A stretch of 64,000 nucleotides of DNA from contig NZ_JBHSBH010000015.1 in assembly GCF_042650565.1 (NCBI RefSeq), positions 496,001 to 560,000 on the forward strand. The letters are read 5' to 3'. This stretch comes from Nocardiopsis_B sediminis (GTDB lineage: Bacteria > Actinomycetota > Actinomycetes > Streptosporangiales > Streptosporangiaceae). The notes under the pieces were generated by a model that was given only the letters and a program-made list of their open reading frames with translations, was not told the origin of the DNA and ran no database searches. Shown here in pieces: positions 18,801 to 28,572 of the stretch (within the stretch, counting starts at the first letter, position 1; every line of letters starts with the position of its first letter). Position numbers and translations under genes: made by a program.

Positions 18801-20302
18801 TCCTCAACTCCCTGGCCGGCGAGGCCATCGGCCGCGGGCTGGAGCTGCTCCGCCCCGGCGGCCGGTTCGTGGAACTGGGCAAGCGCGACATCATGGAGGA
18901 CAACCCGCTGCCGCTGCGGCCCTTCCACAACAACATCGGGTTCTTCAGCGTCGACCTCAACGTCCTGCTGGACCGCCCTGAAGAGGCCGCCGACATCTGG
19001 CGCCGCGTCACCGAGCGCGTCCACGCCGGCGACTACCGCCCCCTGCCGCACACCCTCTTCCCCGCGGCCCGCGTGCAGGACGCCTTCGAGCTGCTCCAGC
19101 ACTCCCGCCACATCGGCAAGGTGGTGGTCGCCTTCGACGACCTCGACGAACCCGTCCCCGTCCACCCGCGGCCCGCCCCGCTGCGCCTGGACCCCGACGG
19201 CACCTACCTGGTCACCGGAGGGCTCGGCGGGTTCGGCGCCGCCACCGCCCGCCACCTCGCCGACAACGGGGCCCGCCACCTCGCCCTGGCCTCGCGCCGC
19301 GGCGCCGACGCCCCCGAGGCGGCGGCCCTGCTGGCCGACCTCGCCACGAAGGGGGTGCGGGCCACCGCCCACGCCGTCGACTGCGCCGACGCCGACGCCC
19401 TGGCCGGGCTGGTCCGCGACATCGACGCGGGCGGGCACCGGCTGTGCGGCGTGGTGCACGCGGCCGCGCTCTTCGACGATGCCGACCTCGCCGAGCTCAC
19501 CGACGAGCGCTTCGCCGCCGTCCTGGCCCCCAAGATGGGCGGGCTGCACCACCTCGACCGCCTCACCCGCGGCCGCGACCTGTCACTGTTCTGCACCTAC
19601 TCGTCCATCACGGCCGCCTTCGGCAACCTGCGCCAGGCCAACTACGTGGCGGCCAACGCCTACACCGAGGCCCTCATCCGGCGGCGCCGCCGCGACGGGG
19701 ACACCGGGCTGGCGGTCGCGTGGGGCCACATCGGCGACGTCGGCTACGTCGCCCGCAACGGCCTGGCCTCGTTCGTCACGGCGTCCGGCTTCGCACCCAT
19801 GACCCCCGGCGAGGCCTTCGCCGCCGTGGGGCGGCTCCACCCGGGCGGCGGCACCGGCGTGGTCGGCGTGACCCGGTCCGGCCTGGCGCGCAGCGGGCAT
19901 GCCCTGCCCGCCAGCGCCGCATCCCCGCGCCTGCGGCTGCTCTTCGGCGATCTGCCGGCCGACGACGCGGCCGAGCGCGGCGACCTGATCGCCAGGATCA
20001 CCGCGCTGCCGTGGGACCAGGCGCGGGAGGCGCTGGCCGGCCACCTCACGAACGTGCTGGCCGGGATCCTGCACACGGACCCGGAACGGCTGGACACCCA
20101 CCGGCGCCTGGAGGAGTTCGGCGTGGACTCGCTGATGGGCGCGGAGCTCCTCATGGCCGTCAACCGCAATTACGGCCTCGACATGCCGCCGATGGAGCTG
20201 ATGCGCGGGGGCGGAACCATCGCCGACGTGTCCCAGACCATCCTGCTGCGCCTGGGGCTGCGGCCCGCCGCCGACCGCGCCGAGGGGCACGCCAGCGTCT
20301 GA
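12824..20302 (+). CDS. Highly reducing iterative-type polyketide synthase (KS-AT-DH-MT-ER-KR-ACP)
   Basis: 2,492-residue single-module type I PKS that should build a fully reduced, C-methylated polyketide chain. Domains in order: KS (about 8-430; Cys182 in DTACSSS, His316 in EAHGTGT, then NLGHLEPASG); AT (about 530-820; Ser623 in GHSVGE, substrate motif YAFHS); DH (about 890-1170; His923 in HRLAGSVVFP, Asp1084 in LLDGALQ); C-methyltransferase (about 1200-1555; SAM motif LEVGAGTAG at 1383); ER (about 1790-2100; HGGAGGVGLAA at 1927); KR (about 2125-2320; LVTGGLGGFG at 2129, Tyr2274 in QANYVAANAY); ACP (about 2400-2475; Ser2436 in GVDSLMG). No thioesterase or docking segments are visible, and no phosphopantetheinyl transferase or tailoring gene is adjacent. 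The order matches fungal HR-PKSs and, apart from MT, mycobacterial Mas-type synthases. The ATG at 12824 follows GGAG. Domain calls are firm; the product is unknown. Confidence 0.93.
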   Translation: MAAAVNGFGDRAVAVVGVGCRLPGGIADLDGLWSALDEGRDLVGEVPADRFDPERFVDRTRPRPGKSYTAAGGFLDDIASFDADYFGISPKEAAQMDPQHRLLLELTAEALDDAGIDPARLAGTPAGVFVGISDASYGALQMMSPTAVNAYTASGAASSIAANRLSHAFDLRGPSVAMDTACSSSLVALERACEQVAAHGGVMLAGGANVLVGPYVYIAFSQASMLSAAGRCAAFSAGADGFVRAEGGGMVVLKRLADAVADGDRIHGVLAGWGSNSDGRTAGLALPSAAAQEGLLREVYAAAGADPDELVYVEAHGTGTPVGDPAECTAIGRALAQRRSRPLPLGSVKSNLGHLEPASGMAGLFKALLVLRHGRIPVSLHAAPLNPRIDFDGLNLTPAVAPAAVEPPARGRRLAGVNSFGFGGTNAHVIVAAPPEPSPAAAAPAAAPAALPVVVSARTPEALESAAARLAHRLAGADPAEFRDLAFTSCARRGAHPLRRAVLAADPQNAARQLAQPPLEPIAPAASDGRVAFVYCGNGSQWAGMGADLLAGDPVFAGAVAEADAALEPHLGWSVVQEMAQPPAQWRLERTEVAQPLLFAVQVGVTRMLQARGITPAAVAGHSVGEAAAAWAAGMVSLDQAARIVAARGSAQAPTAGSGRMAAAAISPDEAEKLLARHPGVEIAGINSDHDVTLAGSQLQLEAIAEELGQRGVFFRFLGLDYAFHSSAMDPVRGPLLRALEGLAPTPGRIPLASTATGGLVDGERLDAEHWWQGIRRPVLFAPAIAALRDSGIGVFAEIGPHPVLRTYLRRILAAAPERRCITTATLRRDTGGRAAMAAAVTSLIGAGADIDWTASFPEAGRVASLPAYPWQREHHWQGHPDDWARSAAGPVVHPLLGERLPTATPSWQGAVEPAMAPWLAEHRLAGSVVFPAAGYVEMGLAAAREVVEGPVETTGWEFVRPLVIPWEDAGGVHIQASLSPRDGVLDITGTDRPSARPRPHARGRVRRLLGTAPAPLDPAVVRERCPRHMGRAQCYDLFDRAGLGYGPAFRQIRDLWAGDGEALAAYRSDAVDDRLHVHPALLDGALQTGLPLVPGFVAGEQAYLPAAIGSVKVWRAPAATGWFHVRDRSRLSGELCWDVTVTDDEGGVCIELHGVRMRRLAGQEKGPVELRHTVLRAAPLPESPAGPSPLPAPEQIAARAAGRIGRVREAVRSRDYERFARRLRRITAHYVAAAIAGTLPHAATRFTLEDLEGLGGPGHHTRTAALLLPWCEAEGLVQPVPGGGLRLTTTDFRGPELVRGMLHTLPAYGNDVTLLNYLARRLPAFLRGEAVPQELITDDGPAELLRCFYAASPQLRPCYRVAQAFLAEMVDEWPQDRPLRVLEVGAGTAGLTRALLPLLPADRTHYTFTDISPFFLTWAQKRLADTDFLEYRTLDLDAAPEGQGFPVGGYDLVVAANALHTAADLEAALRRVSGLLAPGGRLLAVETHNARAAASAFGTLDDFWAPTDTGLRPDGAFLGREQWPPLLRRSGFEHVVQTGGDRAPHADDFSVLLAATPAEADRAAPALTAEAAAAQVTGAGVHHLVIAETSREVPLADATAAAAGGASARAAIAPHDAAAWAGLLAGLPSGEDDHVAITLILAEPEEEHPDPVGLTTRRAALLRGLAAACPGRGDGGPSRSLTLVTRPTGILPAPEKPEAPADAAVWGLARTLANERPDLPITRISLERGPAIAADAERIAAELRAHSPEDEIVLTPGGRFVPREVPHTPTVTAADVAAFTLRPESPGLNYRLRWAETDTPEPGPGTVSIAVRAAALNYRDVMQVTGLLPAEAIEGSLSENGLGLECSGVIDAVGPGVTDLRVGDRVFALAPACLASHAVTGAQAVGLIPDSMGFAEAATLPVVFATVQYALGHLARLGAGETVLVHGGAGGVGLAALQYARSCGARVIATAGSEVKRDLLRTLGVHDVLDSRSLDFAPQVMEATGGRGVDVVLNSLAGEAIGRGLELLRPGGRFVELGKRDIMEDNPLPLRPFHNNIGFFSVDLNVLLDRPEEAADIWRRVTERVHAGDYRPLPHTLFPAARVQDAFELLQHSRHIGKVVVAFDDLDEPVPVHPRPAPLRLDPDGTYLVTGGLGGFGAATARHLADNGARHLALASRRGADAPEAAALLADLATKGVRATAHAVDCADADALAGLVRDIDAGGHRLCGVVHAAALFDDADLAELTDERFAAVLAPKMGGLHHLDRLTRGRDLSLFCTYSSITAAFGNLRQANYVAANAYTEALIRRRRRDGDTGLAVAWGHIGDVGYVARNGLASFVTASGFAPMTPGEAFAAVGRLHPGGGTGVVGVTRSGLARSGHALPASAASPRLRLLFGDLPADDAAERGDLIARITALPWDQAREALAGHLTNVLAGILHTDPERLDTHRRLEEFGVDSLMGAELLMAVNRNYGLDMPPMELMRGGGTIADVSQTILLRLGLRPAADRAEGHASV

Positions 20303-20310
20303 CGGGGAGT

Positions 20311-20348
20311 CGGGGATCGGGGGCGGCGGTGCCGCGCCCCGGTCCCCG
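20311..20348. terminator. Bidirectional terminator after the PKS
   Basis: A long GC hairpin: CGGGGATCGGGG-GCGGC pairs with GCCGCGCCCCGGTCCCCG with one bulge. It lies between the convergent PKS and membrane-protein stops. Confidence 0.55.
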
Positions 20349-20356
20349 AGGGGCGG

Positions 20357-21205
20357 CTAGTAGTCGCCGTCCTCGATCGCGGCCACGGTCTCGCGGGCCA
20401 GTTCCTCGGCGGCGGTCAGCGCCTCGTCCTCGGGGATGGCGCCGCTGACCTGGTAGTCGATGGAGGCCGTGTAGCAGGAGACGGTGGCCAGGTTGGCCAG
20501 CCGCACGCCGACGCACCCCCAGGGGAAGCCCTGGCTGGACTCGTTCCAGGAGATGGCCTCGTCGCCGAGGTCGGCGACCTCTTCGACGTCGTTCTCGCGG
20601 GCCGAGGCGCGCAGCGCCTCGCCGGCGCCCTGCTCGCCGTCGGTGGCGCCCCGGTCGCCGAAGCGGACCAGGATCAGGCGGGCGGTCGCGGGCACCGCCA
20701 CGGCGTCGGAGGGCGTGCCCCACCGGCACTCGTAGCCGTCGCGCCAGCTGTCCTCCATGCCCTGGAGGGGCTGGGCGACCTCTTCCCGGTAGCCGGGGAC
20801 CTTCTCCTCGAGCGCGGCGGTCTCGCCGACCGCGCAGTCGGGCGCGCTCTGGTAGTCGCCGCCGCCCCCGGCGAGCGACACGATCGCCCAGACGCCGAGG
20901 ACGACGAGGACCAGCGCGATCACCGCCAGGACGGAGATCGCGGCGACGGCGCACCCGCGGCTCTGCTGCGGCGCCGCCTGCACCGGCGGGGCCTCGGGCC
21001 CGGGGCCCTGCGGCGGCCCCTGCGGCGGTCCTTGCGGAGGTCCCTGCTGGAAGCCCTGGGTCGCGCCGGGATGGCCCCCCGGGGCGGGCCGCGCCGGTTC
21101 CGGCGGCCGCGGGGCGCCCTGCCCGTGGGGCGGCTGCGCGGACGGCGACCCGCCGAACGGTCCGGACGGCCCTTCGCCGGGGCCGCCGGAAGGTGGCTGG
21201 GTCAT
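20357..21205 (-). CDS. Proline-rich single-pass membrane protein, extracytoplasmic C-terminal domain
   Basis: 282 residues. The first 80 are Pro/Gly/Gln rich with a repeated QGPP unit and lie in the cytoplasm. A membrane helix at about 87-110 (AAISVLAVIALVLVVLGVWAIV) is followed by a roughly 170-residue outer domain with four Cys residues likely to form disulphides (CAVG, ECRW, WGCVG, SCYT). The fold resembles the DUF3558-like secreted domains of actinomycetes. The next gene upstream (21337-21984) encodes a protein of the same layout, so the two are probably paralogues. Function unknown. Confidence 0.75.
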   Translation of the reverse strand: MTQPPSGGPGEGPSGPFGGSPSAQPPHGQGAPRPPEPARPAPGGHPGATQGFQQGPPQGPPQGPPQGPGPEAPPVQAAPQQSRGCAVAAISVLAVIALVLVVLGVWAIVSLAGGGGDYQSAPDCAVGETAALEEKVPGYREEVAQPLQGMEDSWRDGYECRWGTPSDAVAVPATARLILVRFGDRGATDGEQGAGEALRASARENDVEEVADLGDEAISWNESSQGFPWGCVGVRLANLATVSCYTASIDYQVSGAIPEDEALTAAEELARETVAAIEDGDY

Positions 21206-21336
21206 TGACGCCTCCCCGTGGTCAGGTGTGTCCGTCGCGCCATCGGCGATCGCCTAACGCTACCGGTCTCCGACAGCGGGGCGGTCCCGCCGCCGGAGCG
21301 GGCGGGCGGCCGCAGGCACGGCCGGAGGCGGCCGCC

Positions 21337-21984
21337 TCACAGCGAGTCCGCCACCTGCTCCCCCAGCGCCACGGCGCCGTCGCGGGCGTCCTCGTAGGAC
21401 AGCGGGGTGCCCCCGGTCCCTTCGTCGCCGCCGTAGGCCAGCCGCACCACCAGGTTGTCGCGGCGGAACGCGACCTCGGCCCCGGTCCCCCCGGAGTCGC
21501 CCGGCCACACCAGCGCCCCGCCGCCCAGAGCGGGCACCGGCGCGGCGCCTTCGAGGTCGGCGACCGGGGAGAGCCCTTCGAGCTGCCCGGCCGCGGCCTG
21601 GGACCCGCTGGGCTCACCCGACCTGTCGGTGTAGTACGCGGTGAGGTCGACGTGCAGGAACCGCGGCGCGGCGTCTCCCGCGGCGACCGACGTCCACACG
21701 CAGGTGGCGCTGTCGGCGCCGTCGAGCCGGCCGTGCTCGGCGGTCTCCAGCTCGGCCCCGTCGAGCAGCGATTCGACCGCTTCGGGATCGACGTGGTCGC
21801 ACCCCGGAGCGGTCGCGTAGGTGTCGTCCCCTCCGGCCTGGACCGCCGGGCCCTCGGCGCCCAGCACGAGCCCGGTGGCGATCGCGACGCCCGCGATCAC
21901 CACGACCCCGCCGGCGGCCAGCGCCCACCGGCGGGCGGGGGTCGCGGTCGCCTCACTGATCAGCCGTTCGACGCGGGCGTCCAC
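21337..21984 (-). CDS. Membrane-anchored secreted-domain protein, paralogue of neighbour
   Basis: 215 residues: a short cytoplasmic tail, one membrane helix at about 20-42 (WALAAGGVVVIAGVAIATGLVL), then an outer domain with two Cys (GCDHVDP, TCVWTS). The pattern 'small-residue linker, Cys near the start, CxW further in' is shared with the adjacent 20357-21205 protein. The ATG at 21984 lies three bases past the leuS stop, so it is probably co-transcribed with leuS or reads through from it. Function unknown. Confidence 0.72.
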   Translation of the reverse strand: MDARVERLISEATATPARRWALAAGGVVVIAGVAIATGLVLGAEGPAVQAGGDDTYATAPGCDHVDPEAVESLLDGAELETAEHGRLDGADSATCVWTSVAAGDAAPRFLHVDLTAYYTDRSGEPSGSQAAAGQLEGLSPVADLEGAAPVPALGGGALVWPGDSGGTGAEVAFRRDNLVVRLAYGGDEGTGGTPLSYEDARDGAVALGEQVADSL

Positions 21985-21987
21985 GGC

Positions 21988-24486
<2,499 letters not shown>

Positions 24487-24640
24487 CGCTGGGTCGTCCT
24501 CTACCGGGTCGCACAAGGGCACATTGCGGCTGGGAGTGCTGGTGGCCGCTACCCCTGCGCGAACGGCACGGGGTGCGGCGGCTCCGGCAGCCGGGTGTCT
24601 GGGCTTCCAGGTTAGCGCGGACCCCGCTCGCGACGGACGT

Positions 24641-24922
24641 TCATTTCCTCCGGTAGGAGGAGCGTTTCACCGCCCTCGCCGCGTCCTTCCGGCGCGCCGA
24701 GCCGTCGCGGTCGCGCTTGGGGCGGCGCCGGTAGCGCACCTGATACCCCTCGACCAAGGGGGTGCGCTGTGCCCTGTCCTTGAGCTCGGGATCGGCGTCA
24801 GGGCCGGCGAGGCCGTCCCGGAAGTAGGTCGGCGGCTTCTCGGTCAGGCGCACCAAGCGCCAGATGATGAAGAGGCCCACGGCCAGGATGAGTACGGCTC
24901 CGGCCCAGATCCACCACGGCAT
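24641..24922 (-). CDS. Small single-pass membrane protein
   Basis: 93 residues starting MPWWIWAGAVLILAVG at 24922 with AAGGAGG six bases upstream. One membrane helix occupies about residues 3-24. The remaining cytoplasmic tail is strongly basic, with clusters RYRRRPKRDRDGSARR and RSSYRRK at the end. The build (short helix plus Arg-rich tail) suggests contact with RNA, DNA or anionic lipid, but I do not recognise the family. It lies 154 bases upstream of leuS on the same strand. Confidence 0.7.
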   Translation of the reverse strand: MPWWIWAGAVLILAVGLFIIWRLVRLTEKPPTYFRDGLAGPDADPELKDRAQRTPLVEGYQVRYRRRPKRDRDGSARRKDAARAVKRSSYRRK

Positions 24923-25146
24923 GGACGGCCTCCTTGTGTCGGGGGGTGCGGCCCGTCCGGTGCGCCCGGGCGGGCCCGTCGGTGTCGTCATTCCCACCCG
25001 GCGGGCATCCACGCGGGCGCGGGCGCCCCGGTGCATGCGGGACTCGGGCGGGTGCGCCGGTGGGACAATGCAGCGGGGCGCGCGCCGCCTGTGCGCGGTG
25101 CTGTGCCCCTCCCCCCTACCCCCCTGTGATGGAGATTCGCTCACAC

Positions 25147-25569
25147 ATGACGACGTTCGATGGTGCCCGCCGTATCGCCCGGGTGGTGTCCCTCGCCACC
25201 CTGGGGCTCGTCCTCGCGTTCGGCTCCGCCGCGTGCGGCGGCGGGACGGAGCCCGACGCCGCGCAGAGCGCCGCGCCGGCACCGGTACTGGGGCCCGACG
25301 ACGACCGCCTCCAGCTGACCGAGGGGGTCCCGGTCGAGGTGGGCGCCGGCACGGACCATGCCACGACCCTGCGGATGGCGGGCCACCAGGACGGCGACGA
25401 CCCGGCCGTGGTCATCAGCGTCGGCGAGGGGGGCGGCGGCACCGAGCACACCCTCAGCCTGGGCGAGACCCTCGACATCGCCGGGGAGCCCTGGCGCGTC
25501 TCCGAGATCGGCATCAGCGACTCCGCGTCCCGGCCCGGCAGCGTCACCCTGACTCGCGGCGACGGGTAG
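25147..25569 (+). CDS. Small secreted lipoprotein
   Basis: 140 residues with an Arg-containing N-region, a hydrophobic core and lipobox GSAAC (Cys about residue 33), followed by a Pro/Ala linker and a compact domain of about 85 residues rich in Val, Thr and Gly and therefore probably a beta-sandwich (TLRMAGHQDGDDPAVVISV, TLSLGETLDIAGEPWRV). The ATG at 25147 is preferred over 25129 because GGAG lies 13 bases upstream of it, still a weak site. Function unknown. It is followed by the acyl-CoA ligase on the same strand, 85 bases on. Confidence 0.72.
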   Translation: MTTFDGARRIARVVSLATLGLVLAFGSAACGGGTEPDAAQSAAPAPVLGPDDDRLQLTEGVPVEVGAGTDHATTLRMAGHQDGDDPAVVISVGEGGGGTEHTLSLGETLDIAGEPWRVSEIGISDSASRPGSVTLTRGDG

Positions 25570-25654
25570 CCCGGCGGCCCACCCCGTTCCCGCCCGGTTG
25601 TTACCGTGCGGTAGAACAGTGACCTGGACCACTGCCACCGCCGCGGGAGGCGCG

Positions 25655-27202
25655 ATGCTGAACCTGTCCGTTCTGCTGGAGGACGGCGCCCGGACCACCC
25701 CCGAGCGCGACTGCCTCGTCTTCGGGGACCTGCGCCTCAGCTACGCGCTGACCGACATGATCGCGAACCAGGTCGCCAACCTGCTGGTGGAGCGCGGCGT
25801 GCGCCCGGGCGACCGGGTCGCGCTGGCCAGCCCGAACGTGCCCTACTTCCCGTTCGTGTACTTCGGCGCCCTCAAGGCGGGCGCGGTCGTGGTGCCCCTG
25901 AACATCCTGCTGACCGCGCGCGAGATCGCCTTCCACCTGGAGGACTCCGGGGCGACCGCGCTGTTCGCGTTCACCGGCACCCCCGACCTCCCCCTGGGCG
26001 AGCGCGCCCACGCCGCCTTCACACAGGTCGACTCCTGCCGGACCTACATCGACCTGCCCGCCACAGCGGGCGCAACCGAGTCGGCGATCGAGGGCGCCGA
26101 GACCCTGTGGGCGGCGCTCGACGGCCTGCCCGGCGCCTTCTCCCCGGTGCGCACCGAGGCCGACGACACCGCGGTCGTCATCTACACCAGCGGCACCACC
26201 GGCACCCCCAAGGGCGCCGAGCTGAGCCACAACAACCTGCTGTTCAACGCCGTCGCCTGCGACACCCTCTTCGACCGCTCCCCCGCCGGCCACGACGTGT
26301 TCCTCAACGTCCTGCCCCTGTTCCACATCTTCGGCCAGACCACGATGATGAACCTCGGCCTGTACCGCCACGCGACCCTCGTCCTGCAACCGCGCTTCGA
26401 CGCCGACGAGACGCTGCGGCTCATGGAGCAGGAGCACGTGACCCTCTTCGCCGGGGTCCCCACCATGTACTGGGGGCTGCTCGGCGCCAAGGGCGCGCAC
26501 GACATCGACGCCATCACCGCCCACCTGGTCACCGCGGTCTCCGGCGGCTCGGCTCTGCCCGCGGAGCTGGCCCGCAACGTCCACGAGCGGTTCGGCGTGG
26601 AGATCCTGGAGGGCTACGGGCTCTCCGAGACCTCGCCGGTGGTGGCCTTCAACAACCCCAAGGTCAAGGCCAAGACCGGCTCGATCGGCGGGCCGATCTG
26701 GGGGGTCGAGATGAAGCTCGTCGACGCCGACTTCACCGACATCGAGGGCGAGGGCCCGGGCGAGATCGCGGTGCGCGGCCACTGCGTGATGAAGGGCTAC
26801 CACGGCCGCCCCGACGCCACGGCGCAGGTGATCCGCGACGGCTGGTTCCGCACCGGCGACATCGCCCGGCGCGACGACGAGGGCTTCTACTTCATCGTCG
26901 ACCGCTCCAAGGACCTGATCATCCGCGGCGGCTACAACGTGTACCCGCGGGAGCTGGAGGAGGTGCTGATGACCCACCCCGATGTCAGCCTGGCGGCCGT
27001 GGTGGGCGTCCCGCACGACACCCACGGCGAGGAGATCACGGCCTTCGTCATCCGGGAGGAGGGCTCCTCGCTCACCGAGGAGGAGCTCGTGGCCTGGGGC
27101 AAGGAGCGGCTGGCCGCCTACAAGTACCCGCGCCGGGTGGAGTTCCGCGACGCGCTGCCGATGACCGCGACCGGCAAGATCCTCAAGCGCGAGCTGCGCT
27201 GA
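25655..27202 (+). CDS. Long-chain fatty-acid-CoA ligase (ANL superfamily)
   Basis: 515-residue adenylate-forming enzyme that activates fatty acids to acyl-CoA through an acyl-AMP. The ATP-binding P-loop YTSGTTGTPKGAELSH is at about 175-190, the A5 motif GYGLSETSPVV at about 325, the A7 motif TGDIARRDDEGFYFIVDRSK at about 405-425 and the hinge RGGYNVYPRELEE just after it. The catalytic lysine is in the final TATGKILKRELR. The start at 25655 (MLNLSVLLEDGA) has GGGAGG upstream. No acyl-carrier or beta-oxidation gene is adjacent, so chain length and pathway (catabolism, or loading of the nearby PKS or tms lipids) cannot be told from context. Confidence 0.88.
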   Translation: MLNLSVLLEDGARTTPERDCLVFGDLRLSYALTDMIANQVANLLVERGVRPGDRVALASPNVPYFPFVYFGALKAGAVVVPLNILLTAREIAFHLEDSGATALFAFTGTPDLPLGERAHAAFTQVDSCRTYIDLPATAGATESAIEGAETLWAALDGLPGAFSPVRTEADDTAVVIYTSGTTGTPKGAELSHNNLLFNAVACDTLFDRSPAGHDVFLNVLPLFHIFGQTTMMNLGLYRHATLVLQPRFDADETLRLMEQEHVTLFAGVPTMYWGLLGAKGAHDIDAITAHLVTAVSGGSALPAELARNVHERFGVEILEGYGLSETSPVVAFNNPKVKAKTGSIGGPIWGVEMKLVDADFTDIEGEGPGEIAVRGHCVMKGYHGRPDATAQVIRDGWFRTGDIARRDDEGFYFIVDRSKDLIIRGGYNVYPRELEEVLMTHPDVSLAAVVGVPHDTHGEEITAFVIREEGSSLTEEELVAWGKERLAAYKYPRRVEFRDALPMTATGKILKRELR

Positions 27203-27209
27203 CCAGGGG

Positions 27210-27238
27210 CCGGCGGCGGGCGGCCCGCCCGCCGCCGG
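27210..27238. terminator. Bidirectional terminator
   Basis: CCGGCGGCGGGCGG (27210-27223) pairs perfectly over 14 bases with CCGCCCGCCGCCGG (27225-27238). It lies between the convergent CoA-ligase and zinc-ribbon genes. Confidence 0.7.
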
Positions 27239-27466
27239 TCACGACAGCGGGCGCCACTGGGAGTCGCAGGCGGTGCACCGGAACTCGATCCGCTTGCCGC
27301 AGGTCTTGCAGTGCGGGCCGGGGCTGTAGTCGTCGAGGTGGTCGGCGTGCCGGTCGGCGAAGAACCGCAGGTCCATGCAGGCGTTGCAGCGGATGGCGAC
27401 GGTGGTCGGGCTCCGCGGCCAGGGGGCGTCGGGCTCGATGGGGTGCTCTTCGGACTCCGGCGTCAT
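27239..27466 (-). CDS. Small zinc-ribbon protein
   Basis: 75 residues from an ATG at 27466 with GGGGGAGGGG upstream. It contains three Cys pairs, CNAC, CKTC and CTAC, in the C-terminal 50 residues (IRCNACMDLRFF, GPHCKTCGKRIEF, CTACDSQW), enough for one four-ligand zinc site plus an extra pair. The N-terminal 20 residues are acidic and Pro rich. Such proteins often serve as small nucleic-acid or protein adapters. Function unknown. It stands alone, with its own terminator, 68 bases downstream of the GH3 gene on the same strand. Confidence 0.75.
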   Translation of the reverse strand: MTPESEEHPIEPDAPWPRSPTTVAIRCNACMDLRFFADRHADHLDDYSPGPHCKTCGKRIEFRCTACDSQWRPLS

Positions 27467-27534
27467 CTCGCCCCTCCCCCGGTCGGTGCGGGCGTCGGCT
27501 CGCGGGGCCACCCTCCCCGTCCCGGGGCCGGCGG

Positions 27535-28572
27535 TCAAGTCCGGGTGCGCGCCGCGAGCAGCCGCTCGACCCGGGCTGCCGCCTCGGCGAGGCGCGCCAC
27601 GGGGACCGAGCCCTTTTCCACCCCTTCGAGCACCCGGTCGCGCACGGCGGTGAACATCGCCTCGTCGTCCACGGCCGCCGTATAGGGGTTGCCCAGGCAC
27701 AGCAGGTCGGCGCCTGCCGCGAGCGCGGCCACCGCCCCCCGCGCGGCGCCCTCGATCACGGTGGCGGCCCCGGTGTGGCGGGCCAGCCCGCGCATGTCCA
27801 GGGCGTCGGTGAGGGCCACCCCGCCGAAGCCCAGCTCGTCGCGGAGCAGCGCGTAGGCGCGCGGGGACACGCTGGCCGGCGCGGAGTCGAGCGCGGGGAT
27901 GCGGATGTGGCCGGCCATCACCATGTCGACGCCGGCGTCGACGGCCGCGGCGAAGGGCACCAGCTCGCGTGCGCGCAGGGTCGCGGTGCCGATGTCGATG
28001 ACGGGCAGGTCGATGTGGGAGTCGGTGCGGGTGTCGCCGTGCCCGGGGAAGTGCTTGGCGGCCGAGGCCACGCCCGCCGCGCGCAGGCCGGCGATGAAGG
28101 CGGCGCCGTGGGCGGCGACGTCCGCGGGCACGGCGCCGAAGGCCCGCGGCCCGATCACCGGGTTGGCGGGGTCGACGTTGACGTCCACGACCGGCGCGAT
28201 GGCGGCGTCGATGCCCGCCGCCCGCAGGTCGCGGCCCATGGCCTCGGCGGTGTCGCGGGTGCGCGCGAGGTCGCCGGCCGCCCCCAGTTCGCCGTGCGCG
28301 GGGTAGGGCGAGCCGGTGGCGGCGTGCAGCCGGGTGACGCGGCCGCCCTCTTCGTCGGAGGCCACGAGCAGGTCCGGGCGCAGAGCGTGCAGCCGCGCGG
28401 AGAGCCCCGCCGGGTCGTCGGCGAGGTTGGGGGCGAAGTACAGCACCGAGCCCAGGCCGTCGTCGGCGATGGCGCGCTCCAGCCACGGCGGGACGCCGGT
28501 CCCGCGGAAGCCGGGCATGAGCACGGTGTGCGCCATGCGCCGGACGGCGGGGTCGCGCCGCGCCGCGCTCAC
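27535..28572 (-). CDS. Beta-N-acetylhexosaminidase, glycoside hydrolase family 3 (NagZ-type)
   Basis: 345-residue cytoplasmic GH3 enzyme that should cleave N-acetylglucosamine from imported chitobiose or cell-wall sugars. The family signature is KHFPGHGDTRTDSHIDLPV, which holds the His/Asp acid-base dyad used by NagZ-type enzymes, and the nucleophile Asp is in LTDALDMRGL. It has only the single TIM-barrel domain. The GTG at 28572 overlaps the TGA of the permease gene (GTGA), so it is translationally coupled; an ATG 12 codons further in has no ribosome site. There is no signal peptide, which fits hydrolysis after import by the three genes upstream. It is the last gene of the operon. Confidence 0.88.
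   Translation of the reverse strand: MSAARRDPAVRRMAHTVLMPGFRGTGVPPWLERAIADDGLGSVLYFAPNLADDPAGLSARLHALRPDLLVASDEEGGRVTRLHAATGSPYPAHGELGAAGDLARTRDTAEAMGRDLRAAGIDAAIAPVVDVNVDPANPVIGPRAFGAVPADVAAHGAAFIAGLRAAGVASAAKHFPGHGDTRTDSHIDLPVIDIGTATLRARELVPFAAAVDAGVDMVMAGHIRIPALDSAPASVSPRAYALLRDELGFGGVALTDALDMRGLARHTGAATVIEGAARGAVAALAAGADLLCLGNPYTAAVDDEAMFTAVRDRVLEGVEKGSVPVARLAEAAARVERLLAARTRT

Noticed and set aside
24487..24640. T-box leader of leuS
   Set aside because: No T-box sequence or specifier stem recognised in the short upstream gap.
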